From assembly GCF_963583255.1 (NCBI RefSeq), contig NC_084808.1, positions 7,649,501 through 7,713,500 on the forward strand: DNA of 64,000 bases. The letters run 5' to 3'. The DNA is from Pyrus communis (lineage: Eukaryota; Streptophyta; Magnoliopsida; Rosales; Rosaceae). The position numbers and the translations under genes are program-made. The notes under the pieces were generated by a model. The model saw only the letters and a list, made by a program, of their open reading frames with translations. It had not been told where the DNA came from and did not search any database. Shown one piece after another: positions 48,278 through 60,477 of the stretch. The stretch's first letter is position 1, and each line of letters starts with the position of its first letter.

Positions 48278-50541
48278 TGATGCGAGATTTATAACACAAA
48301 TTAACCCTCTTTTTATCAATTGTAGTAAGTATGTAAGTAGGGATCGTTCTAGGCCGGGGATTAGGAGGGATTGCAAAATCACTTGAAAACTGACTCAAAT
48401 ACGTAAAAACAAGTTTAAAAACACTATACTAGACTCAAAGAATGCAAAACTAAACTTTAAAACACCAAAACAAACCAAAAGACTCAAAACAGCACCCAAA
48501 ACACTCAAAACTGCCTTAGAAACACAATCTGAGCAGTTTTGAACACTAGACACAACTTTGGACGAAAATTGGTTTTAACTTGACCTAAGACACTTAAAAA
48601 CACAAACTAAAGTGATTTCTAACTACTATGACTCAACAAAGTAAAGGGGGATTGGTTTTGGACGAATTTAAAAACAAAACAAACTTTTTAAATTAGAACA
48701 GATTGTAAAAACGAATTTGATGGAATTGAATGGATGGGAAGCTAGCTAAGGGGTTCATCTCCACACATGTTACACTTGCATATAAAATGATTTCCAATTG
48801 CTTTTCAATAACCCATCAATTCCCAACGCCCCAGATTAACCGTGAATTGCACTAATTAACCCTCAGATTTTCCTAACGTTATTGAATTGGATGATTGCAT
48901 ACGACAACCCAAAGCATTCCCCACAAGTTCCCTACATGAATTGCATAATAGAGATACAAGCAAGAATCATTAAGTTCTTTGAAAACCATAAGCATTGACG
49001 AAGCACTCGTTACTATGAATTGCATGAAACTTATGCCAAGAATTTACTTAACGCAATTGAGATCATCAACTTTTACTACTTGTGAATATAATTCCATAAC
49101 GATTAGGTGAAATTTCCTTATATCCTAGCATCCAATTTATGCATGATAATTAAGCGTGCACTCTCAACCAACACACACAAATCAATGTAATTCACATAGA
49201 TAAGTAAATTGAATTCACAACTTATGAAACGCAATTAGAAGTAATCAAATCATATCGCAAGCATAAACATGTATTTCGAATCCCCCCCTAGCCAAGGGGG
49301 GGTTTAGTTCCTCATACGCACAAAACAAAGAGAATTGAAATTAAACATTGAAATCAAAGGAAAGACCACCTAGAAATTCCAGCGACGCGAACTCGAATTG
49401 CATGAACTTCCGAGCTTCCGAGCTTCCTCCTTGGTGCGGCAAAGGTCTAGGGACAGGTTTAGGGCCTTAGGTGTATGGATGCATGGTCATGGAGGGATGT
49501 AGTAGTGTTTAGGGGATGGGGATAGTGCGGCAAAGCTTCAAACTAAGGAGAAAGGTGTTTAGTGGCTGCGGCAAGGGTGTGGAGAGGGTTGGACGAATTT
49601 CTGGAATGAATGAATGTGTATGAGAGGTGGTCCCTGATCTAGGGGTTAATATGAGTATATATAGGCACTTAAAACCCTAGGGTAATCAGATATGGACTTG
49701 AATAACCCAAATCCACAAGGAAATAGGCTTAGAAATCAGAAATAAAAAGGGATAACGCTTCCTAGGTGCGGCAGGTAAGGAGATGAGGTGATAAGGCTTC
49801 TAGAATGCCTTGCAAGGCAAGGAAAAGCAGCTTTCTAGAAGGGATAGGTGCGGCACTAAAGGATAGGGCAGATTAGGGCTTCTAGAAACCCTTTAATGTA
49901 AGGAAAACTCACGGCAAGGATGGATAAGGTTTCTAGAACAAGGATAAGGTATCCTAAATGGATAAAGTGCCCCAAATGGATAAGGACTCCTCATTGCACT
50001 TGGAAACTTTGCCTATTAGGATTAGGAAACCTTGTCTTCGTCATTCCTTCTTCATCTTGGACTCCTTTTCCTTCTTGGACTTGGAAAACTTCTTTGTTGC
50101 TTCACTTGAGACCATTTGGATTTTTTCTTTCCTTCATCAAGTAGGAAACCTTATTTGAGTAGGAATCTTCATTCTTCTAGGAATCCATCTTCAACTAGGA
50201 ATCCTTCGTTGATTAGGAATCCTTCTTCAATTAAGAATCCTTTGTTGACTAGGATTTCATCTTTTAATTAGGCGCTTTCCTACTTCGACTAGGAAACCTT
50301 GTTCAAGTAGGAAACATCATCTTCAAATCTTCAATTTCGTCCATCATCTTGGCTCCAAGCATATGATGTCCATTCCAAGCTCTAATTTGCTCCAAAAGGC
50401 TCCAAAATGCATCCTTTTGCACACTTTGCCCTTAAAACCTGAAAACACATAGAACTAGCTTAAAAGACTACTTTACTAAGGAAAAACACTATAAATGCAC
50501 AAAAACAAGCTAAACTAAGGTGCGTAAATATGCTCCTATCA
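48278..50541 (-). repeat. Element D 5' LTR
   Basis: 2264 bp, TGATGCGAGA to CTCCTATCA. Collinear with the 3' LTR, with scattered substitutions and small indels. TATA-like TATATATA near 49652-49662. Confidence 0.93.
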
Positions 50542-51349
50542 ACTCTCCAACCGGTTTGAATGTAATAGTGTCTTAGGGTACCTTCCAACACAATGATGAG
50601 GATTCGGTTTGTAATTGCATGACTGTTAAAGAGAATGATTAACATGGATGAAATTTTGATTTTCTCTTTGTTTATGCTTGGTTGTGGTTATAACTTATGA
50701 CTTCACATGTAATCAAAAAGAAAAAAAAAAAAAAAAAAAAATTAGTTTTTGTAACATGCTTGAAGGAAGGAACTCAAACAAATGCTACAACCTTGTGAGA
50801 CTTGAGCCTAAACGTTTATTTGGAGAGTTAAAATCTGTGCATTCTTGTTTTCTAAAGTCGTTGCATGATCTCATTATTCTTTGCTTGGTTACTACTTGGG
50901 AGGCAACCCATGCATTCAACAAAGGAAGACCGAGAAAGCACTCCAATTCCAGATTTGCGTTCCTAAACTCTTCTCTTTGTTGTTGATTTTGTTTCTGCCA
51001 TGTTAGGTTGTTAGATGTTGTTTTGTTTGTTTGTTTGTTATTTGTGTGAGTCTATGCTTGAAACATTGAGGACAATGTTTGATTTAAGTGTAGGGGGGGG
51101 GGGTAACCAAAGTGTTTTGATGCAAATTCGTAGGGTTTTATCACCCATAATTTCAAATGTTGTTTCTTGCTGTTTTTAGGTGTTTTTAGGCTGTTTTGGT
51201 GTGTTTTAGTATTTGTTGTTCTAAAAATCCGAAAATCCCAGAAAAAATTGAAAAAAATTGTTTTGAAAACCCAAAAAAAAAAAAAAAAAGTTGTTTTTAA
51301 GTTGTTTTTGTGTGTTTGTTTGTGTCTTAGGGTACCTTCCAACACAATG
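50542..51349 (+). mobile_element. Rearranged 3' noncoding pieces (left end of array G)
   Basis: Starts with an 18-bp pol scrap (50545-50562) matching the RT region near 45803-45820. Then come a plus-strand 3' noncoding piece (about 50570-50895), a jump inside ACTTGGGAGGCAACCC to the post-pol segment, and a mutated polypurine tract 1 at 51085-51104. The segment order is scrambled relative to any intact element. No gene. Confidence 0.8.
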
Positions 51350-51925
51350 ATGAGAATTCATGGGTTATTGAAAAGCAATTGGAAATCGTTTTATATGCAA
51401 GTATAACATGTGTGGAGATGAACCCCTTAGCTAGCTTCCCATCCATTCAATTCCATCAAATTCGTTTTTACAATCTGTTCTAATTTAAAAAGTTTGTTTT
51501 GTTTTTAAATTCGTCCAAAACCAATCCCCCTTTACTTTGTTGAGTCATAGTAGTTAGAAATCACTTTAGTTTGTGTTTTTAAGTGTCTTAGGTCAAGTTA
51601 AAACCATTTTTCGTCCAAATTTGTGTCTAGTGTTCAAAACTGCCCATATTGTGTTTTTAAGGCAGTTTTGAGTGTTTTGGGTGCTGTTTTGAGTCTTTTG
51701 GTTTGTTTTGGTGTTTTAAAGTTTAGTTTTTCATTCTTTGAGTCTAGTATAGTGTTTTTAAACTTGTTTTTACGTATTTGAGTCAGTTTTCAAGTGATTT
51801 TGCAATCCCTCCTAATCCCCGGTCCAGAACGATCCCTACTTACATTCTTCACTACAATTGATAAAAAGAGGGTTTAATTTGTGTGCGTATAAATCTCGCA
51901 TCAAATTTTGGCGCCGTTGCCGGGG
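51350..51925 (+). repeat. LTR 3' fragment plus PBS
   Basis: The last 550 bases of an LTR like those of D, entered at an internal point, ending CTCGCATCA at 51903 and followed by a perfect PBS at 51909-51925. Confidence 0.88.
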
Positions 51926-52212
51926 AGGATCACTATCCCCTCCCATTCATTGAGCCATATTACGAAAGTGTTGAAAAGAAGAAGGAGGAAACACCCCTCC
52001 AAGCCGTGGGCCCTAGTAAGGAGTGAATGAGGTCTTCATCCGGCTGTACGACGTTAAAGCAAGCGCTACTTGGGAGGCAACCCCTGCATTCAACAAAGGA
52101 AGACTGAGAAAGCACTCCAATTCCAGATTTGCGTTCCTAAACTCTTCTCTTTGTTGTTGATTTTGTTTCTACCATGTTAGGTTGTTAGATGTTGTTTTGT
52201 TTGTTTGTTTGT
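51926..52212 (+). pseudogene. Pol C-terminal tail joined directly to a PBS
   Basis: Directly after the PBS comes the last part of pol (EEETPLQAVGPSKE-like, stop near 52023), then the conserved post-pol block (52036-52084). Leader, gag and nearly all of pol are deleted. Cut at 52213 by solo LTR F. Confidence 0.82.
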
Positions 52213-54517
52213 TGATAGGGGCATATTTATGCACCTTAGTTTAGCTTGTTCTTGTGCATTTATAGTGTTTTTCCTTAGTAAAGTAGTCTTTTAAGCTAGT
52301 TTTATGTATTTTCAGGATTTAAGGGCAAAGTATGCAAAAGGATGCATTTTGGAGCCTTTTGGAGCAAATTAGAGCTTGGAATGGATATCATATGCTTGGA
52401 GCCAAGAGGATGGACGAAATTGAAGACTTGAAGATGATGATTCCTACTTGAGCAAGGTTTCCTAGTTGATTTAGGAATCCTAGTTAAAATGGGTTTCCTA
52501 GTTGAATTAGGATTCCTAGAAGAACAAAGTTTCCTACTCAAACAAGGTTTCCTACTTGAAGTAGGAAAGTTAAATCTCAATGGCCTCAAGTTGCAGCAAC
52601 AAAGAAGTTTTCCAAGTCCAAGAAGGATTAGCTTTCCTAATCCTAATGCACAAGGTTTTCAGCCACAAAGAGGAGTCCTAAACACTTTAGGACACCTTAT
52701 CCTAATCCTATAGGGATGCCATGCACTTTACCTTATCTTGGAGGGTTTTTAGAAGCCTTAGATGCCCTATCCTATCTTTGCCATGGGTTTTATCCAACTC
52801 CCCTTAGTTTTTAGGCTTTCTAGAAGCCCTAACATTATCCCTAAGAAGGTGCCGCACCCTTATCTCTTTTTCCCTACAAATATGGCACTTAAATCATGAT
52901 TCTAGGAACCTTATCTTATCTCCTACAAAGGTGGCGCCCCAAATCCTTCGAGAAGTGCCAATTTCTGCCACAAAACACTTTGTTTCTAGAACCCTAAAAA
53001 TCTGGCGCCTCTATTCCTTTTCCTTTGGGGTTTCCTACCTTCTAGATGGCCTATTCCTGATGGGTTTTGATTTCCTTGTCATCTTCAAATACTTAGTCCT
53101 TTTCCTTGTTGATTGAGAGGGATCTTGCACTATAAATAGACCCCCTTTGCCACACCAAATCATCATTCACTCCTCCACATTCAGAAATTCGCTAGAAATA
53201 CATTCCCAACCCTTTGCCGCAGCCATCCTTCACCATTCTCCATATTTTCCCACCTTGGCACACTCCCCATCCCTCCTAAACACTACCCTACCATCACACA
53301 TCCATTCCTCCATACAAATACCACCCAAAAACCTGTCCTTAGACCTTGTGCCGCAACAAAGAGGAGGAGAAGAGGGCTTGGACGTTCATGCAATTCAAGT
53401 TCAAGTTGCTGGAATTTTTAGGTGTTTCCTCTCCTTTAATTTCAATGGTTAAATTTACTTTTCTTTGTCTTGTACGTATGAGGAACTAAACCCCCCCTTG
53501 GCTAGGGGGGGATTCGAAACCATGATCATGCTTGCTAAATGATTTGATTACCTCTAATTGCGTTTCATAAGTTGTGAATTCAATTTACTTATCTATTTGA
53601 ATTAAACTGAATTGTGTGTGTTGGTTGAGAGTGCACGCTTAATTATCATGCATAAATCTAATGCTAGGATATAAGGAAGTTTCACCTAATCGTTACAAAC
53701 TTATATTCACAAGTAGTAAAAGTTGATGATCTCAATTGCGTTAAGTAAATTCTTGGCATAAGTTTCATGCAATTCATAGTAACGAGTGCTTCGTCAATGC
53801 TTATGGTTTTCAAAGAACTTAATGATTCTTGCTTGTATCTCTATTATGCAATTCATGTAGGGAACTTGTGGGGAATGCTTTGGGTCGTCGTATGCAATCA
53901 TCCAATTCAATAACGTTAGGGAAATCTGAGGGTTAATTAGTGCAATTCACGGTTAATCTGGGGCGTTGAGAATTCATGGTTTATTGAAAAGCAATTAGAA
54001 ATCGTTTTGTGTGCAAGTAGGGCATGTGTGGAGATGAACCCCTTAGCTAGCCTTCATTCCATTCATTAAATCCAAATTCGTTTTAAAATCTGTTCGTTTT
54101 ACAAAGTTTTAAGTTTTGTTTTCAAATTCGTCAAAATCAAAATCCCCCTTTACTCGGAGTGTCAAATTAGTTAGAAATCCATTTAGTTTGTGTTTTTAAA
54201 GTATCTTGAGTCAAGTTATAACTATTTTCGTCCAAATTCTTCTCTAGTGCTCAAAACTGCTCAGAAAGTAGTTTTAAGGCAGTTTTGAGTGTTTTCTTGC
54301 TGTTTTGAGTCTTTTGGTTTGTCTTAGTGTTTTAAACTTTAGTTTTGCATTCTTTGGGTCTAGTTTGGTGTTTTATATTGTGTTTTTACGTTTTTGAGTC
54401 AAATCCAAGTGATTAACAATCCCTCCTAATCCCCGGTCCAGAACGATCCCTACTTACATTCTTCACTACAATTGATAAAAAGAGGGTTTAATTTGTGTGC
54501 GTATAATTCTCACATCA
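52213..54517 (+). mobile_element. Solo LTR F
   Basis: A complete 2305-bp LTR, TGATAGGGGC to CTCACATCA, flanked by TTTGT on both sides (52208-52212 and 54518-54522). The host reads through. TATA box TATAAATA at 53131-53138. The relative of truncated LTR I. No internal region. Confidence 0.95.
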
Positions 54518-55530
54518 TTTGTTATTTGTGTGAGTCTATGCTTGAAACATTGAGGACAATGTTTGATTTAAGTGTGGGGGGGTAACCAAAGTGTTTTGAT
54601 GCAAATTCGTAAGGTTTTATCACCCATGATTTCAAATGTTGTTTCTTGCTGTTTTTAGGTGTTTTTAGGCTGTTTTGGTGTGTTTTAGTATTTGTTGTTC
54701 TAAAAATCCGAAAATCCCAGAAAAAATTGAAAAAAATTGTTTTGAAAACCCAGAAAAAAATTGTTTTGAAAACCCAAAAAAAAAGTTGTTTTTAAGTTGT
54801 TTTTGTGTGTTTGTTTGTGTCTTAGGGTACCTTCCAACACAATGATGAGGATTCGGTTTGTAATTGCATGACTGTTAAAGAGAATGATTAACATGGATGA
54901 AAGTTTGATTTACTCTTTGTTTATGCTTGGTTGTGGTTATAACTTATGACTTCACATGTAATCAAAAAAAGAAAAAAAAAAAAAATTAGTTTTTGTAACA
55001 TGCTTGAAGGAAGGAAGTCAAACAAATGCTACAACCTTGTGAGACTTGAGCCTAAACGTTTATTTGGAGAGTTAAAATCTGTGCATTCTTGTTTTCTAAA
55101 GTCGTTGCATGATCTCATTATTCTTTGCTTGGTTACTACTTAGAAGGCGTTTCATCATTTAGTTCCAAATACTAGAACTCATGCCAATTTCATTCAAAAC
55201 ATGTTATTGAATTGCATAACCCATATTCAAGATGAAGTTAGTAGTTACCACCATAGCCAAAAAGCCATCATTCCATGCATGTGTTTTTGTAGGTTTAACC
55301 CCGTTGAGCCTCGTGTAGCCTATGTTGTTTGTTAACCCACATTATCCTCACCTAGCCTAGATTAGGCTTATCCATACCCTTGTTCTTAGAACGTAGTTAA
55401 GAATGACTCATGATGAATTCCTTTGGATCATGGTATTGCAGAAAGCTAAGTGTGGGGGAAAGATTCTTGATATGGGTATGTGCCAACACTCATATTGAGG
55501 CACGGGTTGTGTGAAAAAAAAATTAAAAAA
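54518..55530 (+). other. 3' noncoding region of array G
   Basis: Host of F resumed: polypurine tract 1 (54568-54583), the conserved 3' noncoding sequence, a polypurine tract 2-like motif AGCTAAGTGTGGGGG near 55443 and an A-rich tract ending at 55530. It then meets a PBS with no LTR between. No gene. Confidence 0.82.
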
Positions 55531-55568
55531 TGGCACCGTTGCCGGGGATTAGCAACTTTGCTAATCCC
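55531..55568 (+). other. Array G PBS (mutated) and leader hairpin
   Basis: PBS TGGCACCGTTGCCGGGG (55531-55547) with the same base change as D. The perfect 11-bp inverted repeat is at 55545-55568 with central CT. The LTR normally found before the PBS is absent. Confidence 0.85.
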
Positions 55569-55648
55569 TTGGATTGTTTTATTTTCGTTTATTTTATTTT
55601 ATTCCAGATTCTTAATCTTGTTTTGTTTCTTGTTTTAGGTACTAGTTT

Positions 55649-57473
55649 ATGACTCGGAGTTCTCATCCGATTCGTGAACATATCTTGGACTTTGACGACG
55701 ATTTCGAGCGAGAGTTGAGACGAAAGAGAAAGAACCCAGAACCTAGCGAATCAAGTGAAAGTTCCGAGTCCTTTTCTGAATTTGAAGAAGAGGAACCCAC
55801 GGCAAGAGTGGGTGAAGTAGACATGGCAGCGGACAACCGAACAATCAAGGAGCTTTCCGCTTCGGGATTGGCCAATGCCGCACCTTTGTGTATCCAATAC
55901 CCAAGGGCGGCTCAAGACAAGACTGCCGAGTTCGAATTGAAGTCAAGCCTGTTACATCACATTCCGAAGTACCATGGGCTATCCATGGAAGATCCGAACA
56001 AGCACTTGAAGGAGTTTGAAGTCGTTTGCTCAAGCATGACTCCGGTGAACGTGGATGAGAGCATCTTGAAGATGAAGGCCTTTCCCTTTTCTCTCCAAGA
56101 GAAAGCGAAAGATTGGTTGTACGAATTGGCTCCCGGAACTGTCACATCATGGGAGAGCATGAAACGAGCTTACTTGGAGAAGTTTTTCCCAACTTCTCGA
56201 GTCATCCTCCTACGAAAAAGGATAAGTGGAATTCAACAAGATGAAGGTGAATCCTTTCCTACTTATTATGAACGTTTTAAATCTCTTGTTGCTTCATGTC
56301 CACAACATCAAATGAAGGAGGAACTACTTCTACAATACTTTTACGAGGGACTTCTACCTATTGAACGTCAAATGCTAGATGCCTCAGCGGGAGGAGCCTT
56401 GGTGGACAAGACCCCCACGGCTGCAAAGACCTTGATTGCTAATCGAGCATTGAACGCTCAACAATACGAAGGTGTTGGACAAAGGAGCATGCCACGGCAA
56501 CATCAAGTCAATGAGGTAAGTGCCATAACCGAACTTCAAAATCAAATGGCTAACCTTACTACGTTGCTTTCTCAGGTGGTGGAAGGTCCAAAAGTCAAAA
56601 CCGTAGCTTCTTGTGGCGTATGCTCCATGCAAGGACACCCTACGGACAAGTGCCCACAATTGATCGAGAATGGAGGGTGGGAGACACTCAATGCCGTGGG
56701 ATATGGCAACCAATACCAAACACGTGGTGATCCGTTTTCTAATACTTACAATCCCGGTTGGCGTGATCATCCGAATTTCAAATGGCGAGACCCCCAACAA
56801 GGTCAACAACAAAGCGGATTTAGGCAACAACCCCCGGGTTTCTATCAAAAGCCGTTGACACCACCACAAGCCCAAGCACAACCTGCCCAAAGCAATGTAG
56901 GTAATTCAAGTGTAATGATAAGATTTTTCAATTACTTACTACTTTGACGCAGGAAGTCCAAACTCAAAACAAAGAAAGGCAAATCCAAGACAAGAGGGTG
57001 GACAACTTGGAGAAGCAAGTGGGACAAATTGCCGAGTTCATGGGGCAATTTCGTGAGCAAGGAAGGTTGCCTAGCTCAACGGTGGTCAATCCGAAAGGAG
57101 GATTCGAATCTGCAAAAGCTATGCATTTGCGAAGTGGAAAGCAAGTCGGATCTGACCTCAAACCATCCAAATCACGTTCCAACGAGGAGGACGAGTTGAG
57201 AATTGAAGAGGAGGAGCAAAGGCCACTCACGGCCAAGGTGGAACCAAATGTGCCGCAAGTTCCAAGTGATCCCAAGTCGTCCAATTCATCCAATAAAGGT
57301 AAAAACGTGTCAAGTTCGGTTCCTACTAATGATTTTCCTGCGAATGTTCCTTTTCCTAGTAGGTTTAAGCAAACAAAGAAAGAAGAAGCGGAAAAGGACA
57401 TTTTGGAGACGTTTCGGAAAGTTCAAGTCAATATCCCCCTTTTGGATGCAATCAAGCAAGTCCCGAGGTAGGC
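55649..57473 (+). pseudogene. gag: Gag of array G (frameshift, then TAG)
   Basis: Starts [20 protein letters not shown] and has the full capsid region that D lacks, then the zinc knuckle CGVCSMQGHPTDKCP. A small insertion near 56915 throws it out of frame; the frame ends at 56947. The correct frame resumes at about 56944 (TQEVQTQNKERQ) and stops at a TAG at about 57469-57471. Both lesions are shared with D. Confidence 0.9.
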
Positions 57474-58588
57474 CAAGTTCTGGAAGGAACTTTGCACCAA
57501 TAGGAGGAGGATTTCGACCAAGGAGGTGGTCAAAGTAGGTGAAAACGTCTCAGCCATCTTACAACGCAAGCTGCCCCCAAAATGCAAAGATCCGGGTAGT
57601 TTTACAATTCCGTGTGTTATTGGTAATTCTAGGTTTGAATCTGCCATGTTAGACCTAGGTGCATCTATAAATGTCATGCCATATTCAATTTATGCATCTA
57701 TGAACCTAGGAGCGTTGAAAAACGATGGTGTGATCATACAATTAGCCGATAGATCTAATGCCTATCCAAAGGGAGTTTTGGAAGATGTGTTAGTGCAGGT
57801 TCATCATTTGATCTTCCCGGCGGACTTCTACGTACTTGAGATGGATGAATCGGACCATGCCCCTTCATTGCCCATCCTCCTCGAAAGGCCATTCATGAAA
57901 ACTGCTCGGACGAAGATTGACGTCTATAATGGCACGTTGACGATGAAATTTGATGGGGAAGTTATTAATTTTAATCTTTCTGATTCTATGAAGTACCCTA
58001 GTGAGAATCATTCATGTTTTGCTATTGATGTAATTGACTCTTTGTCGCAGGACTATTTTGACAAATTGAACAACGATGCACTTGAATTGGTCATTGCACA
58101 AGGCATGGACAAGAAAAACATTGAAGCCACAACCATGGGAACCTACGGCATGCATGATCATTCTTTTGCCGTGCCCCCTAATGATGAGGTCATTGAGATG
58201 GTGGCTGCCCTCAAGTCATTGCCATCACAATCGGGTAAGTATTCGGACCCTATTTTAAGTTCAGTTTCGGCTAATAAAATGCTTCCCTCAGTGGTGCAGC
58301 CACCCACACTTGAACTTAAGCCGTTGCCTAGTCATTTGAAGTACGTTTTCTTGGGCGAGGATGACACGTTGCCCGTCATTATTTCATCCTCACTCACGGC
58401 ACAAGAAGAGAGCAAATTGGTGCGAGTGCTTAAGGAGTACAAAACGGCAATTGGATGGACCTTGGCCGACATCAAGGGAATTAGCCCTACTACATGCATG
58501 CATCGCATACTTCTAGAGGAGGGGTCCAAAACATCCCGAGAGGCTCAACGCCGGCTCAACCCTCCGATGATGGAAGTTGTGAAGAAGG
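57474..58588 (+). pseudogene. pol: Pol 5' part of array G, cut by element H
   Basis: Protease with DLGAS, the linker and the start of the RT thumb/finger region ([27 protein letters not shown]). At 58588 it runs into the 3' LTR of H, and the frame continues only by chance into that LTR. It is very close to D pol, with small differences such as LLERPF for LLGRPF. Confidence 0.9.
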
Positions 58589-59865
58589 TGATGCGAGAAT
58601 TATACGCACACAAACTAAACCCTATTTGTGACAATTGTAGTGATGATGTAAGTAGGGATCGTTCTAACCGGGGATTAACTAGGGATGCTAAACACTTGAC
58701 TCAAATAAATAAAACTAACTTTTAAAACACTAAGACAAACTAAAAGACTCAAAACAAGTTCAAAAGACTCCAAATACTTAAAAACATAAAATAAGACAAA
58801 TCAAATGATTAAGACTTAACAAAATAGGGGGGGATTGTGGTTGGACGAGATTAAACTAAACGGACAGATTATAATTTAAAACAGATAGTAAAGATGAATG
58901 TGATGAAAATATGGATGATGGAATAGCTAAGGGGTTTTTCTCCACACATGTTACACTTGCATACAAGATTGATTTTCGGTTGGTCTTTCGATAAAATATG
59001 AAACTCAATGCTCCAAGTTAATTAGGTCCGCTTAAATTAACTTTCAGATTTCCCTAGATTCGTTGGATTGAATGGAATACGCATTACAACCAAATTATTC
59101 TTAATCAAAGTCCCTAACCATGGAATACGCATGATAGAGACATTCAACAAAGATCATTAAGTTCAACGGAAATCATAAACATTGACGAGGCATTCGTTAC
59201 TATGGAATACGCATGAAACTTATGCCAAGAATTCGTTTAACGCGATTGTTTATAAGCAACCTCCACTACTTGTGAATATAAGTTCGTAACTATTAGGTGA
59301 AACTCACTTATATTCTAGCGTCATATTTATTCAAACGGTTAAACAAATTGAATCCACAACTTATGAAATTCCAACCAAAAGTAATCAATTCATATTGCAA
59401 GCATAAACATGTATTTTGAATCACCCCCTAGCTAAAGGGGGGTTTAGTTCCTCATAACTTTGAAATCAAAGAAACACCTAAACATTCCAACAACTCAAAC
59501 TTGAATTGTATGAACGTTTAAGCACTCTTCTCTTCCATTACAAAACAAAGAAAATTGAATTTAAACATTGAAATCAAAGAAACACCTAAACATTCCAACA
59601 ACTCAAATTTGAATTGTATGAACGTTTAGGCACTCTTCTCTTCTTCGTTGTTGTAGCACAAGGTCTAAGGTGAGTTTTTGGGGGATGAGGAGTGGTTGGA
59701 ATGAAGAGAAAATATGCAGAAAATGAAGGGATATGCACGGCAAGAATGGAGGTGTTTGTGGTGTGTTGTGTATGAAAATGAGATGTGAATTGAATGGGGC
59801 ATGAATGAATGAATGCAAGGGTATTTATAGGAGTAGTGGAGGGAACATATGGCTATGTCATTTGT

Positions 59866-59955
59866 AGGTGAAGTAGGTGGATGTTGTAGGTGAAGTAGGT
59901 GGATGTTGTAGGTGAGTAGGTGGATGTTGTAGGTGAAGTAGGTGGATGTTGTAGG
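59866..59955 (-). repeat. Minisatellite, about 22-bp unit
   Basis: GTAGGTGAAGTAGGTGGATGTT occurs about four times with one shortened unit. It lies in the U3 part of the H LTR and is not in the A LTR. Confidence 0.9.
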
Positions 59956-60109
59956 TGATTATGAGTGATAAGTGATAAGTGTATGATATGTTAAGTGATA
60001 AGTGAATGATTATGATAAGTGATAAATGAATGTATGATATGATAAGTGGTGAATGATATGTGGTGAATGATAAGTGGTAGTGTTTAAGTATTTAAAATAG
60101 GGAACAAAG

Positions 60110-60134
60110 CCCTTCCTTGCATGGCAAGGAAGGG
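60110..60134. other. U3 palindrome with 11-bp arms
   Basis: CCCTTCCTTGC, then ATG, then GCAAGGAAGGG: perfect arms, three-base centre. The related copy at 21441-21465 has the same arms with centre TGT. Confidence 0.85.
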
Positions 60135-60477
60135 AGACACAAGGAAACACACGACAATGTCCTAAGGTTGCTAGGAATGTTGTTTTTGTGTTCTAAAATG
60201 CGTAGGAGTTTTCAATGATGCTCAAACATGAGGTCTTTTTAGGATTTAACTTTCCTACTTCAAGTCTTCAATTTCGTCCAAACTTTGGCTCCATGGATAA
60301 GCTATCCAATCCATGCCCAAAAATGCTCCAAATAGCCTCAAAATGCACTTTCTTGCTCCCTAAGCCCTTAGAACCTGAAAACACACAAAAGAAGCATAAA
60401 GAACTAAAATAACTAAAGAAACATAACGTAAATGTACGAGAACAAGCCATTTAAGTCGCATGAATATGCTCCTATCA

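Larger units (their letters stand above)
27129..50541 (-). mobile_element. Element D: Athila-like, minus strand, interrupted by E
   Basis: 3' LTR 27129-29400, 3' noncoding 29401-30810 and 42708-43335, pol 43336-47022, broken gag 47077-48154, PBS 48256-48272, 5' LTR 48278-50541. E sits inside it with target duplication AAAAA. The outer flanks do not match (AGGAG left, ACTCT right), so at least one end has been rearranged. The two LTRs (2272 and 2264 bp) differ by scattered changes and small indels, so D is older than E and A. Confidence 0.92.
58589..60477 (-). repeat. Element H 3' LTR
   Basis: 1889 bp, about 500 bp shorter than the A LTR. TATA box complement at 59822-59830. The 117-bp-period duplication of A is present (about 59455-59645). 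A minisatellite lies at 59866-59955. The 11-bp-arm palindrome is at 60110-60134. Confidence 0.93.

Noticed and set aside
27129..50541. Simple insertion of D into LTR I
   Set aside because: The flanking pentamers differ and LTR I does not resume after D, so a rearrangement is needed.
59866..59955. CRISPR-like repeat array
   Set aside because: Direct 22-bp units without spacers, inside a plant LTR: a minisatellite.
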